Notes: generated by a model from the sequence alone, not told the origin. A DNA stretch of 64,000 nucleotides from Clostridiales bacterium (GCA_020860715.1 JAJBTU010000037.1:33822-97821); one strand, 5' to 3'; shown: positions 22,076-32,446, counted from the stretch's first letter. Numbers and translations: made by a program.

Positions 22076-23233
22076 GTGTTAGAGATTATGTCAAATGAAA
22101 TGGAATCTGCTGCGAAGATTATCGTGATCGGAGTCGGCGGCGCCGGGAACAACGCAGTGAACCGAATGGTTGAGGACACAATTGCCGGGGTGGAGTTCAT
22201 CGGCATCAATACGGACAAGCAGGCTCTTCTTATGAGCAAAGCCCCTATGACCATCCAGATTGGAGAGAAAGTGACGAAGGGCCTCGGCGCGGGAGCAAGA
22301 CCGGAGATTGGCCAGCAGGCGGCTGAGGAGAGTACGGAAGAGATTCGTCAGGCCATACAGGGAGCGGACATGGTGTTTGTTACCTGCGGTATGGGAGGCG
22401 GCACCGGTACGGGAGCTGCTCCGGTGGTAGCCGGTATCGCAAAAGAGATGGGGATTCTGACGGTCGGCGTTGTGACGAAGCCGTTTCGTTTTGAGGCGAA
22501 GACCCGTATGAACAATGCTCTGATGGGCATTGATAAACTGAAAGAGAATGTGGACACGCTGATTGTCATTCCGAATGACAAGCTGCTTGAGATTGTAGAC
22601 CGCCGCACGACGATGCCGGAGGCATTGAAGAAGGCGGACGAAGTGCTCCAGCAGGCGGTGCAGGGCATCACAGACCTGATCAACCTGCCGGCTCTGATCA
22701 ACCTGGACTTCGCTGATGTGCAGACGGTTATGAAGGAGAAAGGCATCGCTCATATCGGTATCGGCCAGTCAAAGGGCGACGACAAGGCGCTTGAAGCTGT
22801 GAAACAGGCGGTATCGAGCCCACTGCTTGAGACGACCATCGAGGGCGCGAGCCACGTGATTATCAATATTTCCGGAGATATCTCCCTGATCGACGCGAAC
22901 GATGCGGCAAGTTATGTACAGGAACTGACCGGAGACGATACGAATATTATCTTTGGCGCGATGTACGACGATACCTACGCGGACGAGTGCAGCATCACCG
23001 TAATCGCGACAGGCCTCGAGGACACGAGCAACGCAAAGCCGGAGCGCACAAGACGCACTTATGGTTCTCATAGAGAGATTTCATCTGCTTCCGCTCCGTC
23101 AACGCTTCCGAAGATGCCTTCTGTCTCACCGATTCGCACCGGTTCTCAGAATTCGGCTGCTTCGACCCGTACACCGGGCAGCAGGGTTCAGGAAAAGGAT
23201 ATTCAGATTCCGGATTTCCTGAAGAGAAGCTGA
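22076..23233 (+). CDS. ftsZ: cell division protein FtsZ
   Basis: [25 protein letters not shown]-terminal [10 protein letters not shown]. Confidence 0.98.
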   Translation: MLEIMSNEMESAAKIIVIGVGGAGNNAVNRMVEDTIAGVEFIGINTDKQALLMSKAPMTIQIGEKVTKGLGAGARPEIGQQAAEESTEEIRQAIQGADMVFVTCGMGGGTGTGAAPVVAGIAKEMGILTVGVVTKPFRFEAKTRMNNALMGIDKLKENVDTLIVIPNDKLLEIVDRRTTMPEALKKADEVLQQAVQGITDLINLPALINLDFADVQTVMKEKGIAHIGIGQSKGDDKALEAVKQAVSSPLLETTIEGASHVIINISGDISLIDANDAASYVQELTGDDTNIIFGAMYDDTYADECSITVIATGLEDTSNAKPERTRRTYGSHREISSASAPSTLPKMPSVSPIRTGSQNSAASTRTPGSRVQEKDIQIPDFLKRS

Positions 23234-23263
23234 AGCCTGAAAAACAATCAATCCAGTTAATAT

Positions 23264-23294
23264 CAAAAGGGACTGTACGACAGTCCCTTTTTTC
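23264..23294 (+). terminator. Rho-independent terminator after ftsZ
   Basis: AAAGGGACTG-tacga-CAGTCCCTTTTTTC. Confidence 0.9.
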
Positions 23295-23373
23295 ACAGGA
23301 AGTTCCGATTCCCATGCGTTTTGTGCGCATTCTCGCGGAGCGTTTCATGATATAGGGAATGAAGATTCTCATA

Positions 23374-24237
23374 TCATGAAAAATACGCTTCACGGATTGC
23401 CTCAATGGGCATATCCTGGCCGGTCCAGATATGGAATGCAGCGGCTCCCTGATAGAGCAGCATGTAAAGGCCGTTTAACGTGCGGCAGCCGCGCGCCCTG
23501 GCTTCGGCCAGAAGCCTGGTCTGGCGCGGATTGTAAATGATATCCGATACGGTAAGATCCGGATGCAGACAGGTCGGGTCCGGAAGCGGAAGCGCATCTG
23601 TGCCGGGCACCATCCCGACCGACGTCGCATTTGTCAGAAGGGAACTTTTTTCTACGCAGTCCTGGACCGCTTTTGCATCATTCAGGTCGATTACGTCGGC
23701 CCGGCAGGCGGTTTCCGCATTGATTTGTTCGGCCAGCCGTATGGCGTTTGGAAAGGAACGGCCATTTTTCCGGTTCAGAATATGAAGCACCGGCGCGCCG
23801 CTCAGCGCGGCCTGTACGGCGATGGAGGAGGCTGCGCCGCCTGCGCCTAAAAGGCACATTTCTCCTTCGGTGATCTCGTATCCGACGTCGCTTAAGGAAC
23901 GGATATAGCCTTCACCGTCCGTGTTGTAGCCGACCAGTCGCCCGTTCTCATTTTTAACCGTATTGACTGCGCCGATCATCCGGGCAGCCGGAGAAAGCGC
24001 ATCCAGATACTCCATGACGCGTTCTTTATCCGGCATGGTAATATTGAATCCGAGGACGTTCATATCGCGCAGCGCGCGGATTATGGTTCCGAGCTCCTTA
24101 TCCTTTGTGTCAAAACACAGATAGACCGCATCCAGATCGAGCAGCCGGAACGCCTCGTTGTGCATCATAGGGGAAATGCTGTGCGCCACCGGCGAGCCGA
24201 TCAGGCAGGCCAGGCGGGTGTGACCGGTAATTTGCAT
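23374..24237 (-). CDS. aroE: shikimate dehydrogenase
   Basis: CLIGSPVAHSISPMMHNEAF, GFNITMPDKE, GAVNTV, LGAGGAASSIAVQ. Confidence 0.95.
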   Translation of the reverse strand: MQITGHTRLACLIGSPVAHSISPMMHNEAFRLLDLDAVYLCFDTKDKELGTIIRALRDMNVLGFNITMPDKERVMEYLDALSPAARMIGAVNTVKNENGRLVGYNTDGEGYIRSLSDVGYEITEGEMCLLGAGGAASSIAVQAALSGAPVLHILNRKNGRSFPNAIRLAEQINAETACRADVIDLNDAKAVQDCVEKSSLLTNATSVGMVPGTDALPLPDPTCLHPDLTVSDIIYNPRQTRLLAEARARGCRTLNGLYMLLYQGAAAFHIWTGQDMPIEAIREAYFS

Positions 24238-24466
24238 GGCAGGGACCTCCGAATATTAAAAATTTGTAACAGTCTGGGACAGCATCAGAGGAAATTGCTT
24301 TCAGAAATCTGTTCCGTATCATTACAGTTGTGTGTTGAACGTAGTATAGCATGAGAAAAATCATTTGGAAAGCGGCAGTTTCCGTCGTACCGGACGGACG
24401 CCTGGAAAATGGTCAAAACAGGAACGAACCGAAACAGAAATTCATCAGAACAGCAGGAGAATAAAA

Positions 24467-25243
24467 ATGTCGGAAAAGACTCAAACAGTTACCGTTCGAA
24501 ACGTCACTCTGGGCGACGGCACACCGAAAATCTGCGCCCCGGTGACAGCGCGCAGCCTGTCAGAGATGGCGGAGCAGCTTAAGAAGATCCGTCTGGCTCC
24601 GTGTGATATGGTGGAACTTCGTGCGGACTATTACGAAGGTGATCCGATCGAGCAGCTTACCGCGCTGCGTGCGGCACTGCCGGATACGCCCATCCTTTTT
24701 ACCTTCCGGACGAAAGAGGAGGGCGGGGAGCGAAAGACGACCCGCGGCAGCTATGCCGCACTGAACCGGCAGGCAGCCGGTCTGCCGACCGCAGAGATAA
24801 AAAGACCTCTTGCTGATCTGATTGATCTGGAATACAATCTGGGGGAAGATTTTCTGCGCGGCCTTTGCCCTGAACTCCAAAAAAGCGGTGTGAAGGTCGT
24901 CATGTCCTATCACGATTTTGAAAAAACTCCGGAGCCGGAAACGCTGACGGCTTTGCTGTGCCGGATGCAGGCTCTGGGAGCCGATGTCACGAAGGCAGCT
25001 GTGATGCCGCGCTGCGAGCGTGATGTACTGGCTCTTCTGACAGCCGCTGTGAAAATGAAAGAGCAGCTTGCGGATCGTCCATACATTGTCATGTCCATGG
25101 GGGCACTTGGCGGGATCAGCCGGCTGGCCGGCAGTCTGACCGGGTCCGCCGTGACATTTGCTTCCGCCGGAGCAGTCTCTGCTCCCGGGCAGATGGATGC
25201 CGCGCTTGTCGCGCAGGTGCGGTCTGCTCTGGCTGAACGCTGA
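24467..25243 (+). CDS. aroD: type I 3-dehydroquinate dehydratase
   Basis: CAPVTARS, VELRADYYEG, LFTFRTKEEGGER, MSYHDFEKTP, SMGALGGISRL. Confidence 0.94.
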   Translation: MSEKTQTVTVRNVTLGDGTPKICAPVTARSLSEMAEQLKKIRLAPCDMVELRADYYEGDPIEQLTALRAALPDTPILFTFRTKEEGGERKTTRGSYAALNRQAAGLPTAEIKRPLADLIDLEYNLGEDFLRGLCPELQKSGVKVVMSYHDFEKTPEPETLTALLCRMQALGADVTKAAVMPRCERDVLALLTAAVKMKEQLADRPYIVMSMGALGGISRLAGSLTGSAVTFASAGAVSAPGQMDAALVAQVRSALAER

Positions 25244-25329
25244 ACACTTCTATCCTTTTGGATAAGATGCGGTATGTCGACTCCTGTCGATGAAAAATCA
25301 AAAACCTGTCCCCTGTTTTGACAAAAAAG

Positions 25330-25384
25330 GAAAAGCCCTGTGGAGTATACTCATCGCAGTTACGCCGCAGGGCTTTTCTTTTGA
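25330..25384. terminator. Possibly bidirectional terminator
   Basis: AAAAGCCCTG...CGCAGGGCTTTTCTTTT inverted repeat. Confidence 0.65.
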
Positions 25385-25448
25385 TTTTCTGTCTCAGATA
25401 TAGAGTCTTTTGAAAATCCCCTGCGAAAAATATACCCAGATACTGCAT

Positions 25449-26228
25449 ATGTATTATGAAATCTACATCGATCAGTTTTTTGTGGAGCAGTTTCTCATTG
25501 GAATCATGCTGCTGTCTGTGACCGGAATGCTTCTGTCAGCTTCTTTTTCCCGGCGGCGGCTGATGACGGGCGCCCTTCTTGGCGCCGGCTGTATGACGGC
25601 CTTTGTGTGCCTGCGGACGCCGTACCTTTATCCGATGAGTCTGCCTGCTGCTGCCGCTGCCGCGTTCTGGAGACGACCTCTGAAAAAGGAGTGGAGACGC
25701 AACCGGAACGGGACCCTTTGCCTGCTGGCCGTGACCGTCTGTTTTGGCGGCGCGGCTGAGGCGGTATGCTCGCTGCTTCCCCTTCCCGTGACGGCAGTGT
25801 CAGCGCTGGCGGCGGCAGCAGCGTATGGGCTGATGCACGATCTTGGGCGTCAGAACCGAAAAGCCGACAGCGCGGCGGAGATTACACTTCGAAAAGGAAA
25901 CCGCACGCTTGTGCTTCATGGTTTTCTTGACACCGGGAATCAGCTCACAGAGCCGCTGACCGGCCGGCCGGTCAGCATAGCGGAAACAGCTAAGATCGCG
26001 CCGCTGCTAGGAGAAAACTGGGAGGAAGAGCAGGGATTTTGTCTAGTGCCCTACCATTCACTGGGAGAGAAGGACGGATGGATGCGCGCTGTCGTGCTTG
26101 ATGAGATGGAGGTCAGCATGCGGCGCGGCAGACAGGCGGCAAGACGGCCTCTTATCGCTCTTTATGACGGAGAACTTGGCGGGAAAGAGAACTGTCAGAT
26201 CATTCTGCATCCGGAGCATGCGCCATGA
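25449..26228 (+). CDS. spoIIGA: sigma-E processing peptidase SpoIIGA
   Basis: MYYEIYIDQFFVEQFLIG, FLDTGNQLTEPLTGRPV aspartic-protease-like motif; adjacent to sigE. Confidence 0.88.
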   Translation: MYYEIYIDQFFVEQFLIGIMLLSVTGMLLSASFSRRRLMTGALLGAGCMTAFVCLRTPYLYPMSLPAAAAAAFWRRPLKKEWRRNRNGTLCLLAVTVCFGGAAEAVCSLLPLPVTAVSALAAAAAYGLMHDLGRQNRKADSAAEITLRKGNRTLVLHGFLDTGNQLTEPLTGRPVSIAETAKIAPLLGENWEEEQGFCLVPYHSLGEKDGWMRAVVLDEMEVSMRRGRQAARRPLIALYDGELGGKENCQIILHPEHAP

Positions 26229-26307
26229 GAAGTCCTGCAGCGGAAAAAGCCCGGGAACTGCGACGGGCATAACGGTATTAATCAAAGAAAGGGAGTTTAG
26301 GATTGCC

Positions 26308-27046
26308 ATGATAGTAAAAGTTGCGGTTCCACAGCGTTTTCAAATCAAAATGACGGCAGGCCCAAGAGAACTTTTGTTTTCAAAACCAGGCGACTGCCAT
26401 TATATCGGAGGGTCGGAAGTGTTGCCTGCGCCTCTTGAAGCAGAGGAGGAGAGAGAACTTCTTTCGGAGTTCGGCGCAAAGGGAGATGCAAAGGCGAAAA
26501 AAAGCTGATCGAACATAATCTGCGGCTGGTCGTATACATAGCGAAAAAATTTGATAATACCGGTGTCGGCACAGAGGATCTGGTTTCCATCGGCACGATC
26601 GGCCTGATCAAAGGGATCAATACGTTCAATCCGGACAAAAAATCAAGCTGGCGACTTACGCTTCCCGCTGTATTGAAAACGAGATCCTGATGTATCTGCG
26701 CCGGAACAGCAAAAACAGGATGGAAGTCTCTATTGAGGAACCGCTGAATATGGACTGGGACGGGAACGAACTGCTGCTTTCAGATATCCTTGGCACGGAT
26801 GAGGATGAAATTTCCCGTGGCATGGAGACCGAAGCGGAATATAAGGTACTGCAGAACGCGATCAGCAAACTTTCCGGACGTGAGCGGACCATTGTGCAGC
26901 TTCGTTTCGGCCTCAATACCAAAGATGGAGAGGAAAAAACCCAAAAAGAGGTGGCTGACCTTCTTGGTATCTCCCAGTCTTATATTTCCCGTCTCGAAAA
27001 ACGGATTATCCGGCGTCTGCGATGTGAGATGGTGAGATTCCAGTAA
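26308..27046 (+). CDS. sigE: RNA polymerase sporulation sigma factor SigE, disrupted by two homopolymer-associated frameshifts
   Basis: YYIGGSE-like start, then [46 protein letters not shown] / [20 protein letters not shown]...[18 protein letters not shown] across three frames; shifts at GCGAAAAAAAGC (~26495) and GACAAAAAATC (~26640). Confidence 0.9.
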
Positions 27047-27072
27047 ACCCAGGCTGCTGAATCAGCTCCGCG

Positions 27073-27101
27073 AGAATGCGCCCCGGCGCATTCTTTTTTT
27101 C
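27073..27101 (+). terminator. Rho-independent terminator after sigE
   Basis: GAATGCGCC-cc-GGCGCATTCTTTTTTT. Confidence 0.85.
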
Positions 27102-27292
27102 GGCTGATGTGCCGGACTGCATCCTTTTTTGGCTGACGTGCCGGCAGGCGGATCTGAAATGGCGAAGAGGAAAGTCTGTTCTGTCAAGGCCTAAAAGTTT
27201 TTAAATTTCAAAGCCTCGCGAATATCCGGGCCGCAAAAAGTGAATCATTTTATCAGGGACTTCGGTCCCGGTCATGAAAGAAAGGCAGGTTC

Positions 27293-27625
27293 ATGACAGG
27301 AAGCAGGAGGATGATTCACATGGCATTTACCAAGGTAGAAATATGCGGCGTCAATACATCAAAGCTGCCGGTTCTGACAAATGAGGAAAAAGAGTTCCTT
27401 TTTGAACAGATTCAAAAAGGAGATGAGAACGCGCGGGAACTTTATATCAAGGGCAACTTAAGGCTGGTGCTTTCTGTGATCCGGCGTTTTTCGAACAGTA
27501 ATGAAAACGTGGACGATCTCTTTCAGATCGGGTGCATCGGCCTGATGAAAGCCATCGACAATTTTGATACAAATCTGAATGTGAAATTCTCTACGTACGC
27601 GGTTCCGACGATGATAGGTAGTTGA
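27293..27625 (+). pseudogene. sigG: RNA polymerase sporulation sigma factor SigG, 5' fragment truncated after STYAVPTMIG
   Basis: KVEICGVNTSKLPVLTNEEKEFLFEQIQKGDENARELYIKGNLRLVLSVIRRF...NLNVKFSTYAVP then stop; expected EIRRYLRDN... is absent from the window. Confidence 0.92.
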
Positions 27626-27645
27626 GAAACCGAAAGGAGCTACCT

Positions 27646-28362
27646 ATGAAAAAAATGGACAGTCGTACCGCACTGAAAATGGCAATTCTGCTTTTTGAAA
27701 AAGAACCTCAGACTGAAGAAAACATTCAGGCAAAACAATGCCTGGAAAAACTGAGCCGGCGAGACCTTGTGGCCAAATGGACGAAAAGAAGGATTTGTAA
27801 TACTTTGGATCAATGGACAAAGGAACACGGTCATCCCCCCACCGTCAGTAATCTGAGAGAGCCGGGGATGCCTTCCCCGGCTGTCATACAAAAACATTTT
27901 GAAATGGGAGCGTCGGCATTTTTGAACAGCAGATATCCCGGCGATAAAAAGGATAATCAATATGGATTCAATGGGCCGGATGATTGGCTGGACTGCTTTC
28001 GTACTCAATTTGTGAAGCATATGCATGAGGATGGATTTTCCTCAAATACATACAACCAGCTGAAAGATCCAGGCACTCCTGTTTGGACAACCATAGCTGC
28101 CCGATGCGGCACGACGAGATGGACGAAGCTGATGGAAATGGCGGAAGTAAAATATCCAAATAAAACTGAGGTACGTAAATCCGAAAAACCGATGTGTATT
28201 GGAAAAATATCTTCGCCGTTTCTGGATCGCCTGGAGGCGGACCTGAAAGAACGTGAAAGGCTGGATACTATACTGATTACTGCAATAGATAGAGCTTCTC
28301 AAAAGGATAAGGAATTCATGAACACATTAGACCTGTGTCCGACAAGAATTGCTTTGCACTGA
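27646..28362 (+). CDS. hypothetical protein with homing-endonuclease-associated-repeat-like segments
   Basis: Good RBS (AAGGAG); WTKRRICNTLDQWTKEHGHPPTVSNLREPGMPSPAVIQKHF resembles that repeat. Confidence 0.45.
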   Translation: MKKMDSRTALKMAILLFEKEPQTEENIQAKQCLEKLSRRDLVAKWTKRRICNTLDQWTKEHGHPPTVSNLREPGMPSPAVIQKHFEMGASAFLNSRYPGDKKDNQYGFNGPDDWLDCFRTQFVKHMHEDGFSSNTYNQLKDPGTPVWTTIAARCGTTRWTKLMEMAEVKYPNKTEVRKSEKPMCIGKISSPFLDRLEADLKERERLDTILITAIDRASQKDKEFMNTLDLCPTRIALH

Positions 28363-28609
28363 ATTTGCAATAGAGAAACAGGGATATGAGAGATTGCTTC
28401 GCTGGTTCGGGAAAACCTATGGGGAAAGCATAAACGTATTTGATACAGAGATTCCCTACTCCGTACGGGCTAAGGAAGCCACTGCGGAAGGAAAAAGTAT
28501 TTACAAACATGACCCGAATGGCAAGGTGGCAGCGGCCTGCCGGGAATTAACGAAAGAGGTGATCAGTTATGAAAAGCAGCGCGAAGAATATAAAGATTGC
28601 ATCCGTTGA
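28349..28609 (+). pseudogene. ParA/Soj-family ATPase, C-terminal fragment
   Basis: YGESINVFDTEIPYSVRAKEATAEGKSIYKHDPNGKVAAACRELTKEV resembles the ParA C-terminus; Walker A region absent; abuts parB. Confidence 0.7.
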
Positions 28610-29483
28610 TGATCTTTTTAAGACAGATGAGAGCCGGGAGGACGATGTAAAAGAACGTGTGCAGGAAATTGCGTTATCGGAACTGCATCCTTTTAAGAAT
28701 CATCCGTTTAAGGTCCTGGATGATGAGAGGATGATGGAGACGGTTGAGAGTGTACAGCAGTATGGCGTTTTGGTTCCGATTATAGCCCGGCCGTTGTCTG
28801 AGGGTGGGTATGAGATTGTTTCAGGCCATCGGAGACACAGGGCAAGTGAACTGGCGGGAAAGGAGTCGATACCAGTGATTGTACGGGAACTGGACGACGA
28901 CGAGGCGGTGTTGTTGATGGTGGACAGCAATCTGCAGCGGGAAACAATCCTGCCGAGCGAAAAAGCATTTGCGTTTAAGATGAAATTAGAAGCTATGAAA
29001 CATCAAGGCTCAAGGGGAGATTTAACTTCGGGCCAAGTTGGCCCGAAGTTACGTTCAGATGAAATAGTTGCTGCGGAAGCGGGTGAAAGCAGAAAGCAGG
29101 TTCAGCGCTACATCCGCCTGACAGAACTCATCCCGCCGCTCCTCGATATGGTCGACGAAAAGAAAGTGGCTTTTAACCCAGCCTATGAGTTGTCTTTTCT
29201 GAAACCGGAAGAGCAACAGATGCTGATTGAAACAATGGATTACGAGCAGACATCCCCATCGCTTTCACAGGCACAGCGCCTGAAACAGTTCAGTCAGGAA
29301 GGAAGATTAACCGAGGATTCGATGCTTGCCATTATGTCAGAAGAAAAGAAACCGCCGCAGGATCGGGTCATGCTTACATCGGATGTTCTCAGACAATATT
29401 TTCCAAAGGACTATACGCCGAAAAAAATGGAGGAAACGATCATACTACTACTGGAACAGTGGAAACAGAGACGCCTGCAGTAA
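28569..29483 (+). CDS. parB: ParB/Spo0J-family partition protein (mobile-element type)
   Basis: LHPFKNHPFKVLDDERMMETVESVQQYGVLVPIIARP, YEIVSGHRRHRASELAG, ESRKQVQRYIRL. Confidence 0.9.
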   Translation: MKSSAKNIKIASVDDLFKTDESREDDVKERVQEIALSELHPFKNHPFKVLDDERMMETVESVQQYGVLVPIIARPLSEGGYEIVSGHRRHRASELAGKESIPVIVRELDDDEAVLLMVDSNLQRETILPSEKAFAFKMKLEAMKHQGSRGDLTSGQVGPKLRSDEIVAAEAGESRKQVQRYIRLTELIPPLLDMVDEKKVAFNPAYELSFLKPEEQQMLIETMDYEQTSPSLSQAQRLKQFSQEGRLTEDSMLAIMSEEKKPPQDRVMLTSDVLRQYFPKDYTPKKMEETIILLLEQWKQRRLQ

Positions 29484-29608
29484 AAAGACTAACTATTAAA
29501 AGTCAAACACAAAATTGAAAAATTTTGAGTTTGTCAGAGAAAGTCTTTTGTAAAACAATTGTACCTTGAAAAGCGCATAACAAATAGAGCATCTTTACAG
29601 GTGCTCAA

Positions 29609-29638
29609 ATACTGCCTGCAGCACGGATATTTTGCGTG
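29609..29638 (+). repeat. 30-bp direct repeat, copy 1 (partner 48169-48198)
   Basis: ATACTGCCTGCAGCACGGATATTTTGCGTG, one mismatch to the other copy. Confidence 0.85.
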
Positions 29639-29774
29639 GCTGTTTCTTGCACATTGTCCGTCATTTGTCTGTGGAAGAACCGGAAGAATTGTGGTAGGAT
29701 TGCATAACGAAAGAACGGGGACACAATATAATAAGTATTGAGTTTATTGCAGCTTTGAAGGAAGATGATCGAGA

Positions 29775-30875
29775 ATGAAAAAAGGAACAAAGAGACTGAT
29801 TGCTGCCGCCCTTGGAGCGGTAACTGGGACAGCCGCAGTGAAGGCGGTGCATAATACATCAAAAAATCTGGCTGATATGGCAATGAACAGGGAACTGCCG
29901 GAAACGGCCAATCAGTCCAAACAGGAGGCGGGAAAGCCGCGCCATTCCGAATCGCGCGCAGGCGCGATGGCGCGGCCTGCATCCATGATTTGCTGGCGCA
30001 AATCACGGACAATTTCGGGCTCTGCAAAAGACCAGGAGTTGGAGAACCGGAAGAATGCCGCGGCGGATCGTCTGCGAAACAGTGAATATAAAACGGTTGA
30101 AATCACAGCTCATGACGGCATTCGTCTGACCGGTCACTTTCATCTTGTAGAGAATCCAAAAAGAACAATAATTGCGGTTCATGGGTGGAGATCTTCGTGG
30201 GCGAGAGAGTTTGGCCTGATCGCAGATTTCCTATATAAAAATGGGTGTAATGTCCTTTATATCGAGCAGCGTGCGCATGGAGCAAGCGACGGTGAGTATA
30301 TCGGTTTTGGTTTACTGGAGCGCTTTGATCTGCTGGAATGGATTGATTGGATAAATACGCAGGGGAATGAGCAGGAGAATTCGCAGAGTCTGGGTTTATC
30401 CGCACTTCCAATTTATCTGTTCGGTCTGTCCATGGGCGCAGCGACGGTATTAATGACCGCCGGGGAGAGTCTGCCGGAGAATGTGCATGGTGTGATCGCG
30501 GATTCGGGTTATACTTCGCCTCATGATGAATGGAGGCACGTAGCGGAAAATAATCTGCATTATCATTACAAGCTGATGGAGAAATATGTGGATAAGCTGT
30601 CCATGGAACGGATTGGTTTTTCTTCGGATGAATATTCCGCCACACAGGCCATGCAGGAATGCAGAACACCGGTGCTGTTTATCCATGGGACGGACGATAC
30701 CTTTGTGCCGATTGAAATGACCTACGAGAACTACAAAGTCTGTGCAGCCCCGAAGCGGCTGCTGGTCGTACCGGGGGCAGGACACTGCCAGAGCTATCTG
30801 CTGGAGCAGGAGCGGTATGAGGAGGAACTGCTGCGGTTCTGGCAGGAATTTGATAAGATGGATGCTGGCTCATGA
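29775..30875 (+). CDS. alpha/beta hydrolase
   Basis: VHGWRSSW, FGLSMGAATV nucleophile elbow, DGxx...GAGH C-terminal His. Confidence 0.85.
   Translation: MKKGTKRLIAAALGAVTGTAAVKAVHNTSKNLADMAMNRELPETANQSKQEAGKPRHSESRAGAMARPASMICWRKSRTISGSAKDQELENRKNAAADRLRNSEYKTVEITAHDGIRLTGHFHLVENPKRTIIAVHGWRSSWAREFGLIADFLYKNGCNVLYIEQRAHGASDGEYIGFGLLERFDLLEWIDWINTQGNEQENSQSLGLSALPIYLFGLSMGAATVLMTAGESLPENVHGVIADSGYTSPHDEWRHVAENNLHYHYKLMEKYVDKLSMERIGFSSDEYSATQAMQECRTPVLFIHGTDDTFVPIEMTYENYKVCAAPKRLLVVPGAGHCQSYLLEQERYEEELLRFWQEFDKMDAGS
29936..29976 (+). repeat. Palindromic REP-like hairpin inside the hydrolase ORF (copy B4)
   Basis: GCCGCGCCAT-tccgaa-TCGCGC-gcag-GCGCGATGGCGCGGC nested stems. Confidence 0.7.
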
Positions 30876-31178
30876 AAAAGGGGAAAAGCGAAATTTTGAA
30901 AGAGTGGATTGCAGAACATAAATACTGCTACGCCATCTGTTTTCAGTGCGTTTTATGATTCCGCAAAATCAATGTTTGTAATGAGAACTATATTCGCTCT
31001 AAAGCGTTTCGCGGTTTGGCGATGATACACCGCTAAATTGCGGATTTTTGCATGGTTCCAATAAAATTCACTCGAATTAGCGAAATGGAAAAATCCCTTA
31101 CCGTGGAGATGTCCATGCCGGCAATGAAAACAGCCGGATAAGAAACTACCCGGCCTGTTTTACCATATGGTTTTATTT

Positions 31179-31715
31179 TTACTGTCGAAAGATCTTTTTA
31201 AAAATGGTTCTTACCAACGGCTGGATGAAGAACAGCTGGCTGAAAAATGCAAATGGGAAATTATAGCATACCAGCTTCAGCCAGTTCGCCAGAAATGTCA
31301 GGATATGAAAGCCATTGTAATACGGATAGTAAAACAGAGCGGCCAGAAAACTCATCGCAGGAACCATCAAGCCGACCGTTGCGCAGATGACGGCGCTTTC
31401 AAAAATTACCGGATGAGTTTCCTTCGGGTCGAAGTTCATGCAGGCGAGCTTGAACGAGCACGGACTTCCGAGCAGACACTCCAGCGCATAGGCAAAGCAA
31501 AACTCGATCAGGATCAGTGCCCAGATGGGCAGCATTCGACCGAACATATACACACCGCCCTGCGCCTGAATGGCATGAAGGACGCTGTCGGCGCCAGTCA
31601 CTTCCATAAGTGTCGCTCCGTTTATAACGTACAGGCTGTAGAATACGTACCCGTGTACGGTAATGATGACAGTGATAAGTGCGAAAATCATTCGCTGAAA
31701 CTGATTCTTGGGCAT
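31179..31715 (-). CDS. DUF2798-like small membrane protein
   Basis: MPKNQFQRMIFALITVIITVHGYVFYSLYVINGA, several TM helices. Confidence 0.55.
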   Translation of the reverse strand: MPKNQFQRMIFALITVIITVHGYVFYSLYVINGATLMEVTGADSVLHAIQAQGGVYMFGRMLPIWALILIEFCFAYALECLLGSPCSFKLACMNFDPKETHPVIFESAVICATVGLMVPAMSFLAALFYYPYYNGFHILTFLANWLKLVCYNFPFAFFSQLFFIQPLVRTIFKKIFRQ

Positions 31716-32206
31716 CTCTTTTTCTCCTTTTTTTAATCTGTGTAACCGTTCGTAAAAGCATAACAGCAGGCGTCTCAAATAACTGGACACCATCTCAATA
31801 AAACAACAAAAAACACAAGCATCTATTGCGCAATCAGATCAGTTGTTACATAATTCCGTGATCAGATTTACGTGCATAGCACTACTTGTGTCATTCATGT
31901 GTTTATTATTCAATTATACTTTTGAACGTTTTCGAATATTTTACTGTTTTTCGTCCTAAAAATCAACAGACGTATTCCACAAAAATCGGTGGGAAATGGT
32001 TGGTCACATTGTCCCAGAACTGCTTTGATCGATAACGTAAATTTAATTTCGTGCTTTGACTTTTCCCGCAAAATAATGATATGATTTAAACATATTCAAG
32101 TACATATTTTACAGTCTTCCATGTAATTTTGATACTTGTATATCTCTATTCAGGCTCTCGCTGTAATAGGTAAACAGGCTTTTGCCAGACAAGGAGGTGT
32201 GCAGGG

Positions 32207-32446
32207 ATGAAAAGAGTAAAAGCAGCCTGTATCTGCCAGACACTGCATTTTATGCTCAAAGAAGACTTAGGGCATGATTATGCTGTGAAGATGGTTCAGG
32301 AAGAAGTGGCACAGTATAAACGGACACTTGAAAAAAACCATACGCAGTATAAAATTATTGACGAATCCGAACAACCTGACGGTTCTATCATGATCAAGGT
32401 TATCAAGCAGTATAATAACAGTCCTGTTGGCGATTATCTTAACTGA
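32207..32446 (+). CDS. conserved small hypothetical protein
   Basis: 79 aa ORF with AAGGAGG RBS, followed by a terminator-like hairpin. Confidence 0.55.
   Translation: MKRVKAACICQTLHFMLKEDLGHDYAVKMVQEEVAQYKRTLEKNHTQYKIIDESEQPDGSIMIKVIKQYNNSPVGDYLN

Noticed and set aside
22091-22753. 220-aa minus-strand ORF opposite ftsZ
   Set aside because: Shadow ORF of a highly conserved gene
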